A program made the position numbers and the translations under genes. Under the pieces are notes generated by a model. It made no database searches. It had not been told where the DNA came from and saw only the letters and a list, made by a program, of their open reading frames with translations. Positions 1 to 8,750 of a DNA stretch of 64,000 nt are shown here, piece by piece. Within the stretch, counting starts at the first letter, position 1; every line of letters begins with the position of its first letter. Source of the DNA: Pseudomonas alcaligenes (GTDB lineage: Bacteria; Pseudomonadota; Gammaproteobacteria; Pseudomonadales; Pseudomonadaceae); the NCBI RefSeq assembly GCF_041729615.1, contig NZ_CP154874.1:3765501-3829500 (forward strand). Reading direction: 5' to 3'.

Positions 1-239
1 TCCAGGGCCAGGGTCTCCTGTTCCACGCGCAGGCAGTAGTCATAGAAGCTCTGCCCGGCCTCGGTGAGCTGCAGGCTGCGCGTGCTGCGCTGCAGCAGCA
101 GGTTCTGTGTCCAGGCTTCCAGCTGGCGGATGTACTTGCTCACGCTGGCATTGGAGTAGCCCAGTTCGCGGGCGGCGGCGGAGAAGCTGCCGAGCTTCAC
201 CACCCGCACGAAACAGTGCATGGCCTGCAGCCTGTCCAT
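1..239 (-). CDS. LysR-family transcriptional regulator, N-terminal part
   Basis: Only the first ~79 codons are in the window; the gene runs off the left edge. The translation from the ATG at 239 begins MDRLQAMHCFVRVVKLGSFS and continues with a winged helix-turn-helix typical of LysR regulators (AARELGYSNASVSKYIRQLE, then LLLQRSTRSLQLTEAG). It is divergent from the cyclase-family gene that starts 127 bp away, the usual layout for a LysR protein and its target, so it may control that gene; this is inference. The ligand-binding domain is outside the window, so no ligand can be suggested. Confidence 0.85.
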   Translation of the reverse strand, partial: MDRLQAMHCFVRVVKLGSFSAAARELGYSNASVSKYIRQLEAWTQNLLLQRSTRSLQLTEAGQSFYDYCLRVEQETLAL

Positions 240-366
240 CGGTGTCCCCTCGGTGTGTGGCGGGATTTTTCGCGAAACGCGAAAAGTACTTTCGCTTTAT
301 AGCCGTTTTTCCATATCAGTCCCAGCCGTAACTTGGACTGCGAATCCACTGCCTGGAGTTGCACCC

Positions 367-1341
367 ATGAAACACCTGATGATTGGCGCCGCCCTTTCCC
401 TCGGCCTGGCCGGCCTGGCGCAGGCCGCCCCGACCGATACCGTGGGCCAGAGTCCCTGGGGCCCCGCCGACGAGATCGGCGCGCTGAACCGCATCACCCC
501 CGAGTCGATCCTCAAAGTGGTGCAGCGCATCAACAGCGGCAAGGTCTACGACCTCAGCGTCGAGTACTACGTCGGCATGCCCAGCTACTACTTCCTCGGC
601 CAGCCGCGTTACCAGATCTGGAACGTGCACACGCCGCAGGGCACGATCGTTGACGACCCCAATGGCCTGGGCAAGGAGAAGAACAGCCTGATCAGCTACT
701 CCGGCTCGGCCATCTCCATGTACGCCCACACCGGCACACACATCGACGCGCTGTCGCACTTCGGCCTCAAGGGCAAGATCTACAACGGCTTCAGCACCGA
801 GGACAACCTGGGCGACCGCGGCTGGCACAAGGCCGGGGTGGAGAAGTACCCGCCGATCATCGCGCGTGGCGTGCTGCTCGACGTGGCCGCCTACAAGGGC
901 GTGGACGTGCTGCCCGAGTCCTACGGCATCAGCGTCGACGACCTGAAGAACACTGCGCGCCAGCAGGGCGTGAAGCTGGAGAGCGGCGACGTGGTGATGG
1001 TGCGCACCGGGCGCATGCAGTGGTTCCGCGACGCCGAGCGTTACATGCACAACACCCCGGGCCTGACCCGCGAGGCCGCCGACTTCCTCGCCGATGGTGG
1101 CGCCGTGGTGATCGGTGTGGACAACATCAGCACCGATGTCTGGCCGTCCAAGGAGCAGGACAACTGGATTCCGGTGCACAGCTCCATGCTCTCGATCAAG
1201 GGCGTGCCGATCATGCAGAACGTCAACCTGGAGGGCCTGGCGGCGGACAAGGTGCACCAGTTCGCCTGGTTCGGCGCGCCGCTGCGCCTGAAGGGTGCCG
1301 ACGGCGCCCCCATGCGCCCGGTCGCCCTGCCGATCGACTGA
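367..1341 (+). CDS. Cyclase-family protein (kynurenine formamidase-like fold), secreted
   Basis: This 324-aa protein has a clear signal peptide (about residues 1-20, ending AQA). It carries the cyclase-family metal motif HTGTHIDALSHF at residues 121-132, with His121, His125, Asp127 and His131 as likely metal ligands. Family members include bacterial kynurenine formamidases and several metal-dependent amide or ester hydrolases. The export signal argues for a periplasmic enzyme rather than a tryptophan-catabolic formamidase. No kyn genes are adjacent. The ATG at 367 is preferred over upstream starts because it opens directly into the signal peptide. The substrate is unknown; the divergent LysR gene is the likely regulator. 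Confidence 0.8.
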   Translation: MKHLMIGAALSLGLAGLAQAAPTDTVGQSPWGPADEIGALNRITPESILKVVQRINSGKVYDLSVEYYVGMPSYYFLGQPRYQIWNVHTPQGTIVDDPNGLGKEKNSLISYSGSAISMYAHTGTHIDALSHFGLKGKIYNGFSTEDNLGDRGWHKAGVEKYPPIIARGVLLDVAAYKGVDVLPESYGISVDDLKNTARQQGVKLESGDVVMVRTGRMQWFRDAERYMHNTPGLTREAADFLADGGAVVIGVDNISTDVWPSKEQDNWIPVHSSMLSIKGVPIMQNVNLEGLAADKVHQFAWFGAPLRLKGADGAPMRPVALPID

Positions 1342-1381
1342 GCCACGGGCCGGCGGCGCTTGGCGTCGCCGGCCCCGGCGC

Positions 1382-1858
1382 TTACTGCGCCTTCGCCGGG
1401 CTGCTGTCCGGCGCCGCCGACCAGATGCGGTAGCGCACCTGCACATCGGCCGGGGTGTAGACCACCAGTGGCAGCCTGCTGTTGTAGCGCACCAGCAGGG
1501 GCTCGCCGCCGACCGCGACGAAGGCCTGCTGGCGGCTGCCGTCCGGGCAGGCCATCAGGGTGCTGCGCGGCGGGCCGACCCGCTCCAGTTCGTAGTAGTC
1601 GTAGCCCCAGCCTGGCACGCTCTTGCGCTGCCACTGGCCACCCAGGCTGTGGCGGTTGCAGTCCACTTCCAGGGTCTTGCCGGCGATCAGCTCCACCCGG
1701 TAGTCATCCTCGTCGGCCTGGGCCGGCAGCTCGATCACATGGCGCTGCTGGCCCGCGGCCGCCGCCGGGTAGGGCTTCAGCGCCTCGGGCGTGGCGGCGC
1801 AGGCGGCCAGGGGCAGGGCGCAGGCGAGGGCGAAGAGCGGGAGCTGGCGAATGGTCAT
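1382..1858 (-). CDS. eco: Ecotin-like serine protease inhibitor with a lipobox
   Basis: This 158-aa protein matches ecotin, the periplasmic dimeric inhibitor of trypsin-fold proteases, along its length. Recognisable blocks are KTLEVDCNRHSLGG, GWGYDYYELERV, STLMACPDG, LLVRYNSRLPLVVYTP and VRYRIW. Cys67 and Cys104 correspond to the conserved disulfide. The reactive-site pair is Leu101-Met102 where E. coli ecotin has Met-Met. The start at 1858 has AAGGA six bases upstream; an in-frame ATG at 1873 has no such site. The N terminus (LFALACALPLAAC, Cys20) fits a lipoprotein signal, unlike the plain signal peptide of E. coli ecotin. It is followed across 100 bp by another leftward lipoprotein gene's 3' end. 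Confidence 0.9.
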   Translation of the reverse strand: MTIRQLPLFALACALPLAACAATPEALKPYPAAAAGQQRHVIELPAQADEDDYRVELIAGKTLEVDCNRHSLGGQWQRKSVPGWGYDYYELERVGPPRSTLMACPDGSRQQAFVAVGGEPLLVRYNSRLPLVVYTPADVQVRYRIWSAAPDSSPAKAQ

Positions 1859-1959
1859 GGGGTGTCCTTGCACAAGGGGCCTGGTGGGCCGCGCCCGGTG
1901 GGCGGGCTAGCAGAGACCCCTGTGGATAGATCAAGTTCCGGCCGTTGGCCAGTCCTGCG

Positions 1960-2262
1960 CTATTGCTGCACGCTGCTCAGGCGCTGGTCGGTGAACACGC
2001 AGACCACCCCGGCGCGGTTGTGCATGATCTGCTGGCTGAAGTCGCAGTAGGCGGCCGCCACGCTCAGGGCCATCTGTTCGCTGATCTGCTGGCCGCCCTC
2101 CGGGCGGAACCAGGCCATCTGCCCGGCCTTGCAGCGTTGCGCCTGGGGATCGGTGTTGTAGATGCAGATCTGGCTCTGCAGCGGGTCCGGCTCCTGGTCG
2201 AAGCAGGCGGTCAGGGGCAGGGTGGCGGCGCTGAGCAGGCAGAGGCGGGCGAGAAGGTGCAT
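1960..2262 (-). CDS. Small putative lipoprotein
   Basis: This 100-aa protein of unknown function has a lipoprotein signal ending LPLTAC (Cys20), then an acidic stretch and further cysteines (QSQICIYN, QRCKAG, AAYCDFSQQ, GVVCVF) that could form disulfides in the periplasm. The start at 2262 is chosen because it opens the signal peptide; the reading frame extends upstream without start-like or coding character. It lies between the ecotin-like gene and a GNAT gene, all on the minus strand, but gaps of about 100 bp do not clearly show an operon. I do not recognise a domain. Confidence 0.7.
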   Translation of the reverse strand: MHLLARLCLLSAATLPLTACFDQEPDPLQSQICIYNTDPQAQRCKAGQMAWFRPEGGQQISEQMALSVAAAYCDFSQQIMHNRAGVVCVFTDQRLSSVQQ

Positions 2263-2374
2263 GGTCGGGCTCCCGATGGCGGAATGCAGAGAAGCCTTAG
2301 GGCCGCCGCGGGCGCGAAGGTTCAATGCCGGGGCGGCGAGTTTGCGCAACTGTGATGGTGTCTGCAGGCGCGCC

Positions 2375-3067
2375 TCACTGCAGGCGCCGGGCCCGCTGCT
2401 CGGCCAGCAGCGCCTCGGCCTGGCGGGCCAGCTGGTCGAGCAGGCGGTCGCGCTGCTTCTCCGCATCGCGCATGGCCCGCTCGCCGTGCTGCTTGAGCAG
2501 GTAGGCATGGATCTGCCGCACCTCCTTGGACTGGAAGATCGGCGCCAGGTCCTGCACCGCCACCCAGCCGTCCGAGGCCTGCGCGCGGCTGTTCATCAGC
2601 ACCTGCGGGCCGCGCGCGGCCAGCACGCGAAAGCCCAAGGCCTCGAAGGTCGGCACCCGGCTGGCCACGCAGGCCAGCGCGGCATGCGGGTGCAGCAGCT
2701 GCATCTGCCGCAGCATGGCGCGGGCGATGCCGTGGCGGCGCTGGCTGGCCTGCACGGCGGTGTAGAGCAGGGTGCAGGCCTCGGGGTCACCCGCGCTGGG
2801 CAGGTAGAGGGCGAAGCCCAGCACGCGCGACGGGTCTTCGTCGTCGAGGGCGAGGATCAGCCGGGCGCTGCTGGCCGGGTCGCCGCCCATGGCTTGCAGG
2901 TACAGGTGCACCTCGTAGCCGATCACGTACTGGTACAGCTGGTACAGCGGGTTGCTCGGCGTCAGCGGCGCCGGGCTGAGGTCGCTGAAGTAGTCGACCA
3001 CCATCTGCAGCACCTGGCTTTTCAGGGACTCGGGCGGCGGGGTGGTCAGGTGGCTGAGGGTGAACAT
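2375..3067 (-). CDS. GNAT-family N-acetyltransferase
   Basis: This 230-aa cytosolic protein has an acetyltransferase-like core: ARLILALDDEDPSRVLGFAL resembles strand beta-4 and QASQRRHGIARAMLRQM fits the acetyl-CoA-binding Q/RxxGxG/A loop (RRHGIA). The C-terminal ~50 residues are highly charged and probably helical (rich in Arg, Gln and Glu). The start at 3067 (MFTLSHL) is chosen because upstream codons are compositionally unlike coding sequence and include a REP element. The substrate is unknown. Confidence 0.75.
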   Translation of the reverse strand: MFTLSHLTTPPPESLKSQVLQMVVDYFSDLSPAPLTPSNPLYQLYQYVIGYEVHLYLQAMGGDPASSARLILALDDEDPSRVLGFALYLPSAGDPEACTLLYTAVQASQRRHGIARAMLRQMQLLHPHAALACVASRVPTFEALGFRVLAARGPQVLMNSRAQASDGWVAVQDLAPIFQSKEVRQIHAYLLKQHGERAMRDAEKQRDRLLDQLARQAEALLAEQRARRLQ

Positions 3068-3135
3068 CGGGTAGCGGGTTCCGGGGCAGGGCGGCTGTGG
3101 GGCGTCATTGTATCGCGATGCGTGCGGCGCTTTGC

Positions 3136-3185
3136 GTGGGAGCGGCTCTAGCCGTGATGGGCTCTGGTGCGGGGCCCGCTCCCAC
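3136..3185. repeat. REP-like inverted repeat
   Basis: GTGGGAGCGG at 3136-3145 is the exact inverse complement of CCGCTCCCAC at 3176-3185, with a 30-base interior. The GTGGGAGCGG arm is characteristic of Pseudomonas REP sequences. It sits between the divergent GNAT and YcaO genes. Confidence 0.7.
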
Positions 3186-3306
3186 AAGGTTCGCAGCACC
3201 GGCTCGATGTAGGGGGCAGAAAAGCCTGCGCGTCGGCCAAACAAGACTTCCCACGCAAAAGCCGGATAATGGCGGCCATTTTGTCTTGCCTGCGTCCGGT
3301 ACTCCC

Positions 3307-5511
3307 ATGGAAATCAAGGTCAATTTTCTCGACAACCTGCGTCTCGAAGCCAAGTTCGATGACTTCACGGTGATCGCCGACCAGCCCATCCGCTACAAGG
3401 GCGACGGCTCGGCGCCGGGGCCGTTCGACTACTTCCTGGCGTCCTCGGCGCTCTGTGCGGCCTACTTCGTCAAGCTGTACTGCCAGACGCGGGGCATCCC
3501 CACCGACAATATCCGCCTGGCGCAGAACAACATCGTCGACCCGGAAGACCGCTACAAGCAGATCTTCAAGATCCAGGTCGAGCTGCCGGCGGACATCTCC
3601 GACAAGGACCGCCAGGGCATCCTGCGCTCCATCGACCGCTGCACGGTGAAGAAGGTGGTGCAGACCGGCCCCGACTTCGTCATCGAGGAAGTCGCCAACC
3701 TCGACGCCGACGCCCAGGCCCTGCTGATGCCGGCGCTGACCGCGGGCGAGGGCACGCGCATCCTCGGCAAGGACCTGCCGCTGGAACAGACCATCGCCAA
3801 CATGTCGGCCATTCTCGCCGGCCTGGGGATGAAGATCGAGATCGCCTCCTGGCGCAACATCGTGCCCAACGTCTGGTCGCTGCATATCCGCGACGCGCAG
3901 TCGCCGCTGTGCTTCACCAACGGCAAGGGCGCCACCAAGGAAAGCGCGCTGGCCTCGGCGCTGGGCGAGTTCATCGAGCGGCTGAACTGCAACTTCTTCT
4001 ACAACGACCAGTTCTGGGGTGAGGAAATCGCCAACGCCGATTTCGTCCACTACCCCAACGAGCGCTGGTTCAAGCCGGGGCCGAAGGACGCGCTGCCGGC
4101 AGAGATCCTCGACGACTACTGCCTGGCCATCTACAACCCGGACGGCGAGCTGCGCGGCTCGCACCTGTACGACACCAACTCGGGCAACAAGGCCCGTGGC
4201 ATCTGCTCGTTGCCCTTCGTGCGCCAGTCGGACGGCGAGGTGGTGTACTTCCCCTCCAACCTGATCGAGAACCTGTATCTGTCCAACGGCATGAGCGCCG
4301 GCAACACATTGGCCGAGGCGCAGGTGCAGTGCCTGTCGGAAATCTTCGAGCGCGCGGTGAAACGCGAAATCCTGGAGAACGAACTGGCCCTGCCGGACGT
4401 GCCGCAGGAGGTGCTGGCCAAGTACCCCGGCATCCTCGCCGGCATCAAGGGCCTGGAGGAGCAGGGCTTCCCGGTGCTGGTCAAGGACGCCTCGCTGGGT
4501 GGTGAATTCCCGTTGATGTGCGTGACCCTGATGAACCCGCGCACCGGCGGCGTGTTCGCCTCCTTCGGCGCCCACCCGAGCTTCGAGGTGGCGCTGGAGC
4601 GCAGCCTCACCGAGCTGCTCCAGGGCCGCAGCTTCGAGGGCCTCAACGACCTGCCGCCGCCGACCTTCGAGAGCCAGGCGCTGACCGAGCCGAACAACTT
4701 CGTCGAGCACTTCATCGACTCCAGCGGCGTGGTGTCCTGGCGCTTCTTCAGCGCCAAGGCCGACTACGAGTTCGTCGAGTGGGACTTCTCCGGCCACGGC
4801 GAGGAGTCCAATGCCCAGGAAGCCGCGACCCTGTTCGGCATCCTCGAGGACCTGGGCAAGGAGGTGTACATGGCCGTGTACGACGACCTCGGCGCCAACG
4901 CCTGCCGCATCCTGGTGCCGGGCTACTCGGAGATCTACCCGGTCGAGGACCTGATCTGGGACAACACCAACAAGGCGCTGATCTTCCGCTCCGACATCCT
5001 CAACCTGCACAGCTTGAGCGACCTGCGTCTCAAGTCCCTGCTCAAGAGCCTGGAGAACTGCGAGGTCGACGACTACACCGACATCACCACGCTGATCGGC
5101 ATCGAGTTCGACGACAACACCGTGTGGGGCCAGCTGACCATCCTTGAGCTGAAGCTGCTGATCTACCTCGCCCTGAAAAAGTACGACGAGGCCAAGGCGC
5201 TGACCGAGGCCTTCCTGCAGTACAACGACAACACCGTCGAGCGCGGCCTGTTCTACCAGGCGCTCAATGTGGTGCTGGAAGTGCAGCTGGACGACGACCT
5301 GGAACTGGCCGACTACGAGGCCAACTTCCGCCGCATGTTCGGCAACGAGCGGATGGACGCGGCCATCGGTTCGGTCAACGGCAGTGTGCGCTTCCATGGC
5401 CTGACGCCCACCAGCCTGCAGCTGGAGGGGCTGGACAAGCACCTGCGCCTGGTCGACAGCTACAAGAAGCTGCATGCGGCGCGGGCCAGGGCGGCGGGGC
5501 TGGCGAGCTGA
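3307..5511 (+). CDS. OsmC-YcaO fusion protein (YcaO-type ATP-dependent enzyme)
   Basis: This 734-aa protein joins two domains. Residues ~1-145 look like an OsmC/Ohr peroxiredoxin: Cys50 (in FLASSALCAAYF) and Cys112 (in SIDRCTVKKVV) sit where OsmC has its two redox cysteines. Residues ~150-560 are a YcaO domain with the GKGATKESALASALGEFIER nucleotide-binding region and EAQVQCLSEIFERAV. The C-terminal ~170 residues are helical, as in E. coli YcaO, an accessory factor for beta-methylthiolation of ribosomal protein S12. E. coli YcaO has 586 residues. The ATG at 3307 is chosen because it opens the OsmC domain. No RimO gene or azoline-peptide cluster is adjacent, so a housekeeping rather than natural-product role is likely. 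Confidence 0.88.
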   Translation: MEIKVNFLDNLRLEAKFDDFTVIADQPIRYKGDGSAPGPFDYFLASSALCAAYFVKLYCQTRGIPTDNIRLAQNNIVDPEDRYKQIFKIQVELPADISDKDRQGILRSIDRCTVKKVVQTGPDFVIEEVANLDADAQALLMPALTAGEGTRILGKDLPLEQTIANMSAILAGLGMKIEIASWRNIVPNVWSLHIRDAQSPLCFTNGKGATKESALASALGEFIERLNCNFFYNDQFWGEEIANADFVHYPNERWFKPGPKDALPAEILDDYCLAIYNPDGELRGSHLYDTNSGNKARGICSLPFVRQSDGEVVYFPSNLIENLYLSNGMSAGNTLAEAQVQCLSEIFERAVKREILENELALPDVPQEVLAKYPGILAGIKGLEEQGFPVLVKDASLGGEFPLMCVTLMNPRTGGVFASFGAHPSFEVALERSLTELLQGRSFEGLNDLPPPTFESQALTEPNNFVEHFIDSSGVVSWRFFSAKADYEFVEWDFSGHGEESNAQEAATLFGILEDLGKEVYMAVYDDLGANACRILVPGYSEIYPVEDLIWDNTNKALIFRSDILNLHSLSDLRLKSLLKSLENCEVDDYTDITTLIGIEFDDNTVWGQLTILELKLLIYLALKKYDEAKALTEAFLQYNDNTVERGLFYQALNVVLEVQLDDDLELADYEANFRRMFGNERMDAAIGSVNGSVRFHGLTPTSLQLEGLDKHLRLVDSYKKLHAARARAAGLAS

Positions 5512-5513
5512 AC

Positions 5514-5567
5514 CCGGGCTTGCGCGAGCGCTGGCCGCATAGAGCCTGGCGCTCGCCTCAGGCCCGG
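5514..5567. terminator. Hairpin between convergent genes
   Basis: GCGAGCGC at 5524-5531 pairs with GCGCTCGC at 5549-5556, and an outer CCGGGC/GCCCGG pair extends the structure. It lies in the 75-bp gap between the convergent YcaO and phosphodiesterase genes, so a terminator role is plausible, although no T-run follows. Confidence 0.45.
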
Positions 5568-5586
5568 CTGGAGCGCGGGCTGCGGA

Positions 5587-8157
5587 CTACTGAGCGCTGT
5601 CGAACTCGGCCAGCCACTGTCGAAGTTCCGCGATCGGTGCGGGGCGGCACAGCCAGAAGCCCTGTAGCGAGTCGCAGTGCCCGGTTTTCAGGCGGTTGGC
5701 TGTTTCGCGGTTCTCGATCCCTTCACCGACCACGCGATAGCCGAGGCTGTGTGCCATCTGGATGGTGGTCGAGACGATGACATCGGCGTTCTCGCTGGTG
5801 CAGATGTCATGAATCAGTGAGCGATCCAGCTTGAGTTCCGAGGCGGGCAGTTGCTTGAGGTAGGAGAGCGAGGAGTAGCCGCTGCCAAAGTCGTCGATGG
5901 AGATCTTGTAGCCTAGCGCGGCCAGACCATTGAGCGCCTGCAGGCTGCTTTCGGGGTCGCGCATGGCCGCTGTCTCGGTGATTTCCAGGGTGATGGCGTC
6001 GGCCGGCAGCCGATGGTGCTGGCGCGCCATTTCCAGCACGGTCCTGAGGTTGGCAGACTCCAGGTCGCGCGCCGACAGGTTGATCGCGACCGTCAACGCC
6101 GGGTATGTCTGGCGCAGGTCTGCCAGGTCCCGGGTGGCCTGCTGGATCACCCAGTGGGTGAGCTGGCTGATCATGCCCGTTTCTTCGGCCAGCGGGATGA
6201 AGTCGGCCGGGTTTACCCAGCCACGCTCAGCATGGTGCCAGCGCACCAGGGCTTCTATGCCCTCGATCTGTGCGGATGCGATGTTCTGTTTGGGTTGGTA
6301 ATGCAGCATCAGCTGACCCTGCTGCAGGGCATTGCGCAGGTCGGTCATCAGCGTGAGGCGGCTCTCGCTGTAAATGTCGTATTTGCTCGAATAGATGCCG
6401 GTTTCATTGCCGCTGCGGGGCGCGATTTCCATGCCGACATGGGCGTTGCGGATCAGCTCGGCAGCCGATTGGCCGTGCTGGGGGTAGGCGGCAGCGCCGA
6501 AGCGCGGACGTAGCTCGATGGCCAGGTGATCCAGTTGCAAGGGTTCGGCCAAGCGCCTGAGCGCGCGGTTGAGGGCGGCAAAGTCGTTGTCGGCGCTATC
6601 CATGTCCACCAGCAGGCAGAAACAGTCGCCTGAGAGGTGGTACACACGTTCTTCGCGGCTCTGGTCGTCGAGGCTGACGTGGATGAAGGGCAAGCCGGCG
6701 GCCAGCTCGGCCATCTGCCGTGCCACGCATTTCATGACCCATTCGCTTCTGGCCAGACCCAGGGTGCGGTTGATTTCATCCAGGCGGGTAATGCGCGCCA
6801 GGCCCACCATGTAATGGCGCTGGGGGTGTTGTTGCAGCTGTTGATCCACCATCAGCTCGAAACGGTTGCGGTTGGGCAGGCCGGTCACCGGGTCATGGGT
6901 CAGCGCCTCGGTGAGCTGCTTCTGGGCGACATTTCGCGATTGTGCCTCCTGCAGGCTGGCCGCCTGGGCGATGATCTTGTCTTCCCGTTCCCGATACAGG
7001 CGGTCTGCCAGGGCCAGGGTCAGGATGAAGGCTTCGATGCCCGAGCCCAGCTGCATCGCGTTTTCCGTGAAGAAGTTTTCCGGGAAGACTCCGAGCGCTC
7101 TGCCTGCGGTGGCCATGACGCCAATCGTCAGGGGCGTCCAGGCCAGGGTGAAAAACACCCCGGCGCGCACCCCGGCTGCCCAGGCGATCGGGCCGGCAGC
7201 CAGCAGCAGCGAGAAGAAGACCAGGGCCGAGAATGAAGCCAGCTGAATGCCCCGGTAATAGTCCAGGAAGGGCGCGCAGAAGAGGTACAGAAATTCGAAG
7301 ACCATCATCCCGATCAGCAGCTTATCCAGCCTCGGCGTGCTGACACGGGTGTTCAGGAATTCCCGGCAGAACAGCAGCGAGAACAGGGCCAGGGCCGGTA
7401 TCGAGATCAGTAGCATCCTGGCGTGCAGCTGCGGCAGGCCGGGGTAGAGGTGTTGAAAACTGAAGCCTTTGATCGAGGCAAAGAACAGCAGGTAGCCGAC
7501 CAGGGCGAGCGCGTAGTAGAGGTAGAGCCTTTCGCGCAGGCTCAGGAATACGGCGAGGTTGATCAGGATGATGACGAAGATGCAGCCGTAGTAGAAAAAG
7601 TGCAGCTTGAGTTCGTTGGCCGCGGATTCGAAAAACGCCTGCTCGCGCCAGATCATCAGGGGGACGACCATGCTCCCGCTCGTCGCTATGCGGACAAACA
7701 CGGCCTTCACCTCACCGGGGGCCAGCGGCACGCGCAACAGCATGCTCGGGTAATCCACATCGCGTGGGTAGAACGCCTGGCTGTCACCCGTCCTCAGCGT
7801 TTTGACTGCAACGCCGTCATCCAGCACGTGGAAAACCACATCGTCCAGCTGTGAGTAGGCCAGTTCGGCAATCAGGTTCTGGTGTATCGGGGTTGGATTC
7901 ATGACCGAAAAGCGCAGCCAGTAGGCCGACTGGGTCAGGCCGAATGTGGCGCGGCCCTCGGGTACCAGTGACCAGCGCTCGTCCGGCAGGCTTGCCACGT
8001 GCTCAAGCGAGGCCTCGCCCGTGACGTCTTCCCAGAACTCGAAGTGGGCCTGGATCGTCGACGCCTGGGTAATCTCGATCGGCCCCGGTTTTGACCAGGC
8101 ATTGAGGCTCAGACAGGCCAGCAGAACTCCCACCAGAATGCGGACTACCTGGTGCAC
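5587..8157 (-). CDS. 7TMR-DISM membrane protein with degenerate GGDEF and intact EAL domain
   Basis: This 856-aa inner-membrane protein has a signal peptide (1-22), a periplasmic 7TMR-DISM sensor domain (~30-165), seven membrane segments (~185-395), a short linker, a GGDEF domain (~425-580) and an EAL domain (~600-850). The GGDEF signature is replaced by SGDCF near residue 511, so cyclase activity is unlikely. The EAL domain keeps EALVRW (~636), LEITETAAM and DDFGSGYSSLSYLKQL, so c-di-GMP hydrolysis is likely. It starts with GTG at 8157, with GGAGG nine bases upstream. The ligand is unknown; 7TMR-DISM domains often bind small carbohydrates or other periplasmic signals. Confidence 0.9.
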   Translation of the reverse strand: MHQVVRILVGVLLACLSLNAWSKPGPIEITQASTIQAHFEFWEDVTGEASLEHVASLPDERWSLVPEGRATFGLTQSAYWLRFSVMNPTPIHQNLIAELAYSQLDDVVFHVLDDGVAVKTLRTGDSQAFYPRDVDYPSMLLRVPLAPGEVKAVFVRIATSGSMVVPLMIWREQAFFESAANELKLHFFYYGCIFVIILINLAVFLSLRERLYLYYALALVGYLLFFASIKGFSFQHLYPGLPQLHARMLLISIPALALFSLLFCREFLNTRVSTPRLDKLLIGMMVFEFLYLFCAPFLDYYRGIQLASFSALVFFSLLLAAGPIAWAAGVRAGVFFTLAWTPLTIGVMATAGRALGVFPENFFTENAMQLGSGIEAFILTLALADRLYREREDKIIAQAASLQEAQSRNVAQKQLTEALTHDPVTGLPNRNRFELMVDQQLQQHPQRHYMVGLARITRLDEINRTLGLARSEWVMKCVARQMAELAAGLPFIHVSLDDQSREERVYHLSGDCFCLLVDMDSADNDFAALNRALRRLAEPLQLDHLAIELRPRFGAAAYPQHGQSAAELIRNAHVGMEIAPRSGNETGIYSSKYDIYSESRLTLMTDLRNALQQGQLMLHYQPKQNIASAQIEGIEALVRWHHAERGWVNPADFIPLAEETGMISQLTHWVIQQATRDLADLRQTYPALTVAINLSARDLESANLRTVLEMARQHHRLPADAITLEITETAAMRDPESSLQALNGLAALGYKISIDDFGSGYSSLSYLKQLPASELKLDRSLIHDICTSENADVIVSTTIQMAHSLGYRVVGEGIENRETANRLKTGHCDSLQGFWLCRPAPIAELRQWLAEFDSAQ

Positions 8158-8355
8158 GTAATGGTGCCTCCGTTGGTGGCCGTTGACGGCCTTTTATTCT
8201 TATCACTGCCAGTGTAGCCACAGAGTGGCTGCGGCATGCAGGGGTAGCCCGCTCAGCCGCATCGGCGCCCCAGGGCCGTAGGATATGCCGAATGCCCCGC
8301 AACCGCATCAAGGGGCTCCCGTTGGCGGGAGGGGGGCAGGTGCCAAACCGTTTGG

Positions 8356-8416
8356 GTAGCCCGGATGTAATCCGGGAGTCGGGGGTTGGGCCTTTCCCGG
8401 ATTGCATCCGGGCTAC
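8356..8416. repeat. Inverted pair of a dispersed GTAGCCCGGAT repeat
   Basis: GTAGCCCGGATGTAATCC at 8356-8373 is mirrored by GGATTGCATCCGGGCTAC at 8399-8416. Related copies lie at about 21714-21738 and 59751-59801, so this is a dispersed intergenic repeat family. Confidence 0.7.
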
Positions 8417-8440
8417 GCACTGTCCGTTGTGGGTTTTGAT

Positions 8441-8715
8441 TTTTTCGTGCTGCTGCTGGTTTCCAGGTTGGCTGGGGCATTGGTTCCGCCCTGCTGGGCG
8501 GGTTCCTTTTGGCAGTCGCCCCAAAAGGAACCAAAAGGGCTTGCCCCGCCATCCGGCCCTCCGCTTCGCTTCGGGTTCGTTCGCTCCATCGCCGCTCCGA
8601 GGGTCGGCGTACAAGGGGCGTCCATGCCCCTTTACGCCTTTCGCCGCATCCATGCGGCTCACCCCTCTACGCAACGATTCCGCTCACCCTCCTGAAGGGG
8701 CGTTTGGCGTTGCCT
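8441..8715. repeat. Structured intergenic repeat-like region, no credible gene
   Basis: All six frames give only low-complexity, Arg/Pro-rich translations. A perfect 12-bp inverted repeat (GGTTCCTTTTGG 8501-8512, CCAAAAGGAACC 8521-8532) is followed by alternating CGGCG/CGCCG-type short inverted motifs down to about 8700. From memory, similar GGTTCCTTTTGG-containing segments recur between genes in Pseudomonas genomes; that recall is not checked here. Confidence 0.5.
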
Positions 8716-8750
8716 GAAAGTTCGAGTGCCGACTCATGTTTTTTGTATTT

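Noticed and set aside
1921-1929. TGTGGATAG resembling a DnaA box
   Set aside because: It is a single one-mismatch match in an ecotin leader with no related context.
3148-5475. Long open frame antisense to the YcaO gene (775 codons)
   Set aside because: Its translation is Val/Gln/Leu/Ala-rich low complexity typical of GC-rich antisense frames, and the plus-strand protein has clear family motifs.
8292-8717. Overlapping short frames on both strands in the 8.3-8.7 kb region
   Set aside because: They lie in repeat-like intergenic DNA, overlap one another and translate to Arg/Pro-rich peptides; such frames are often spurious annotations in Pseudomonas.
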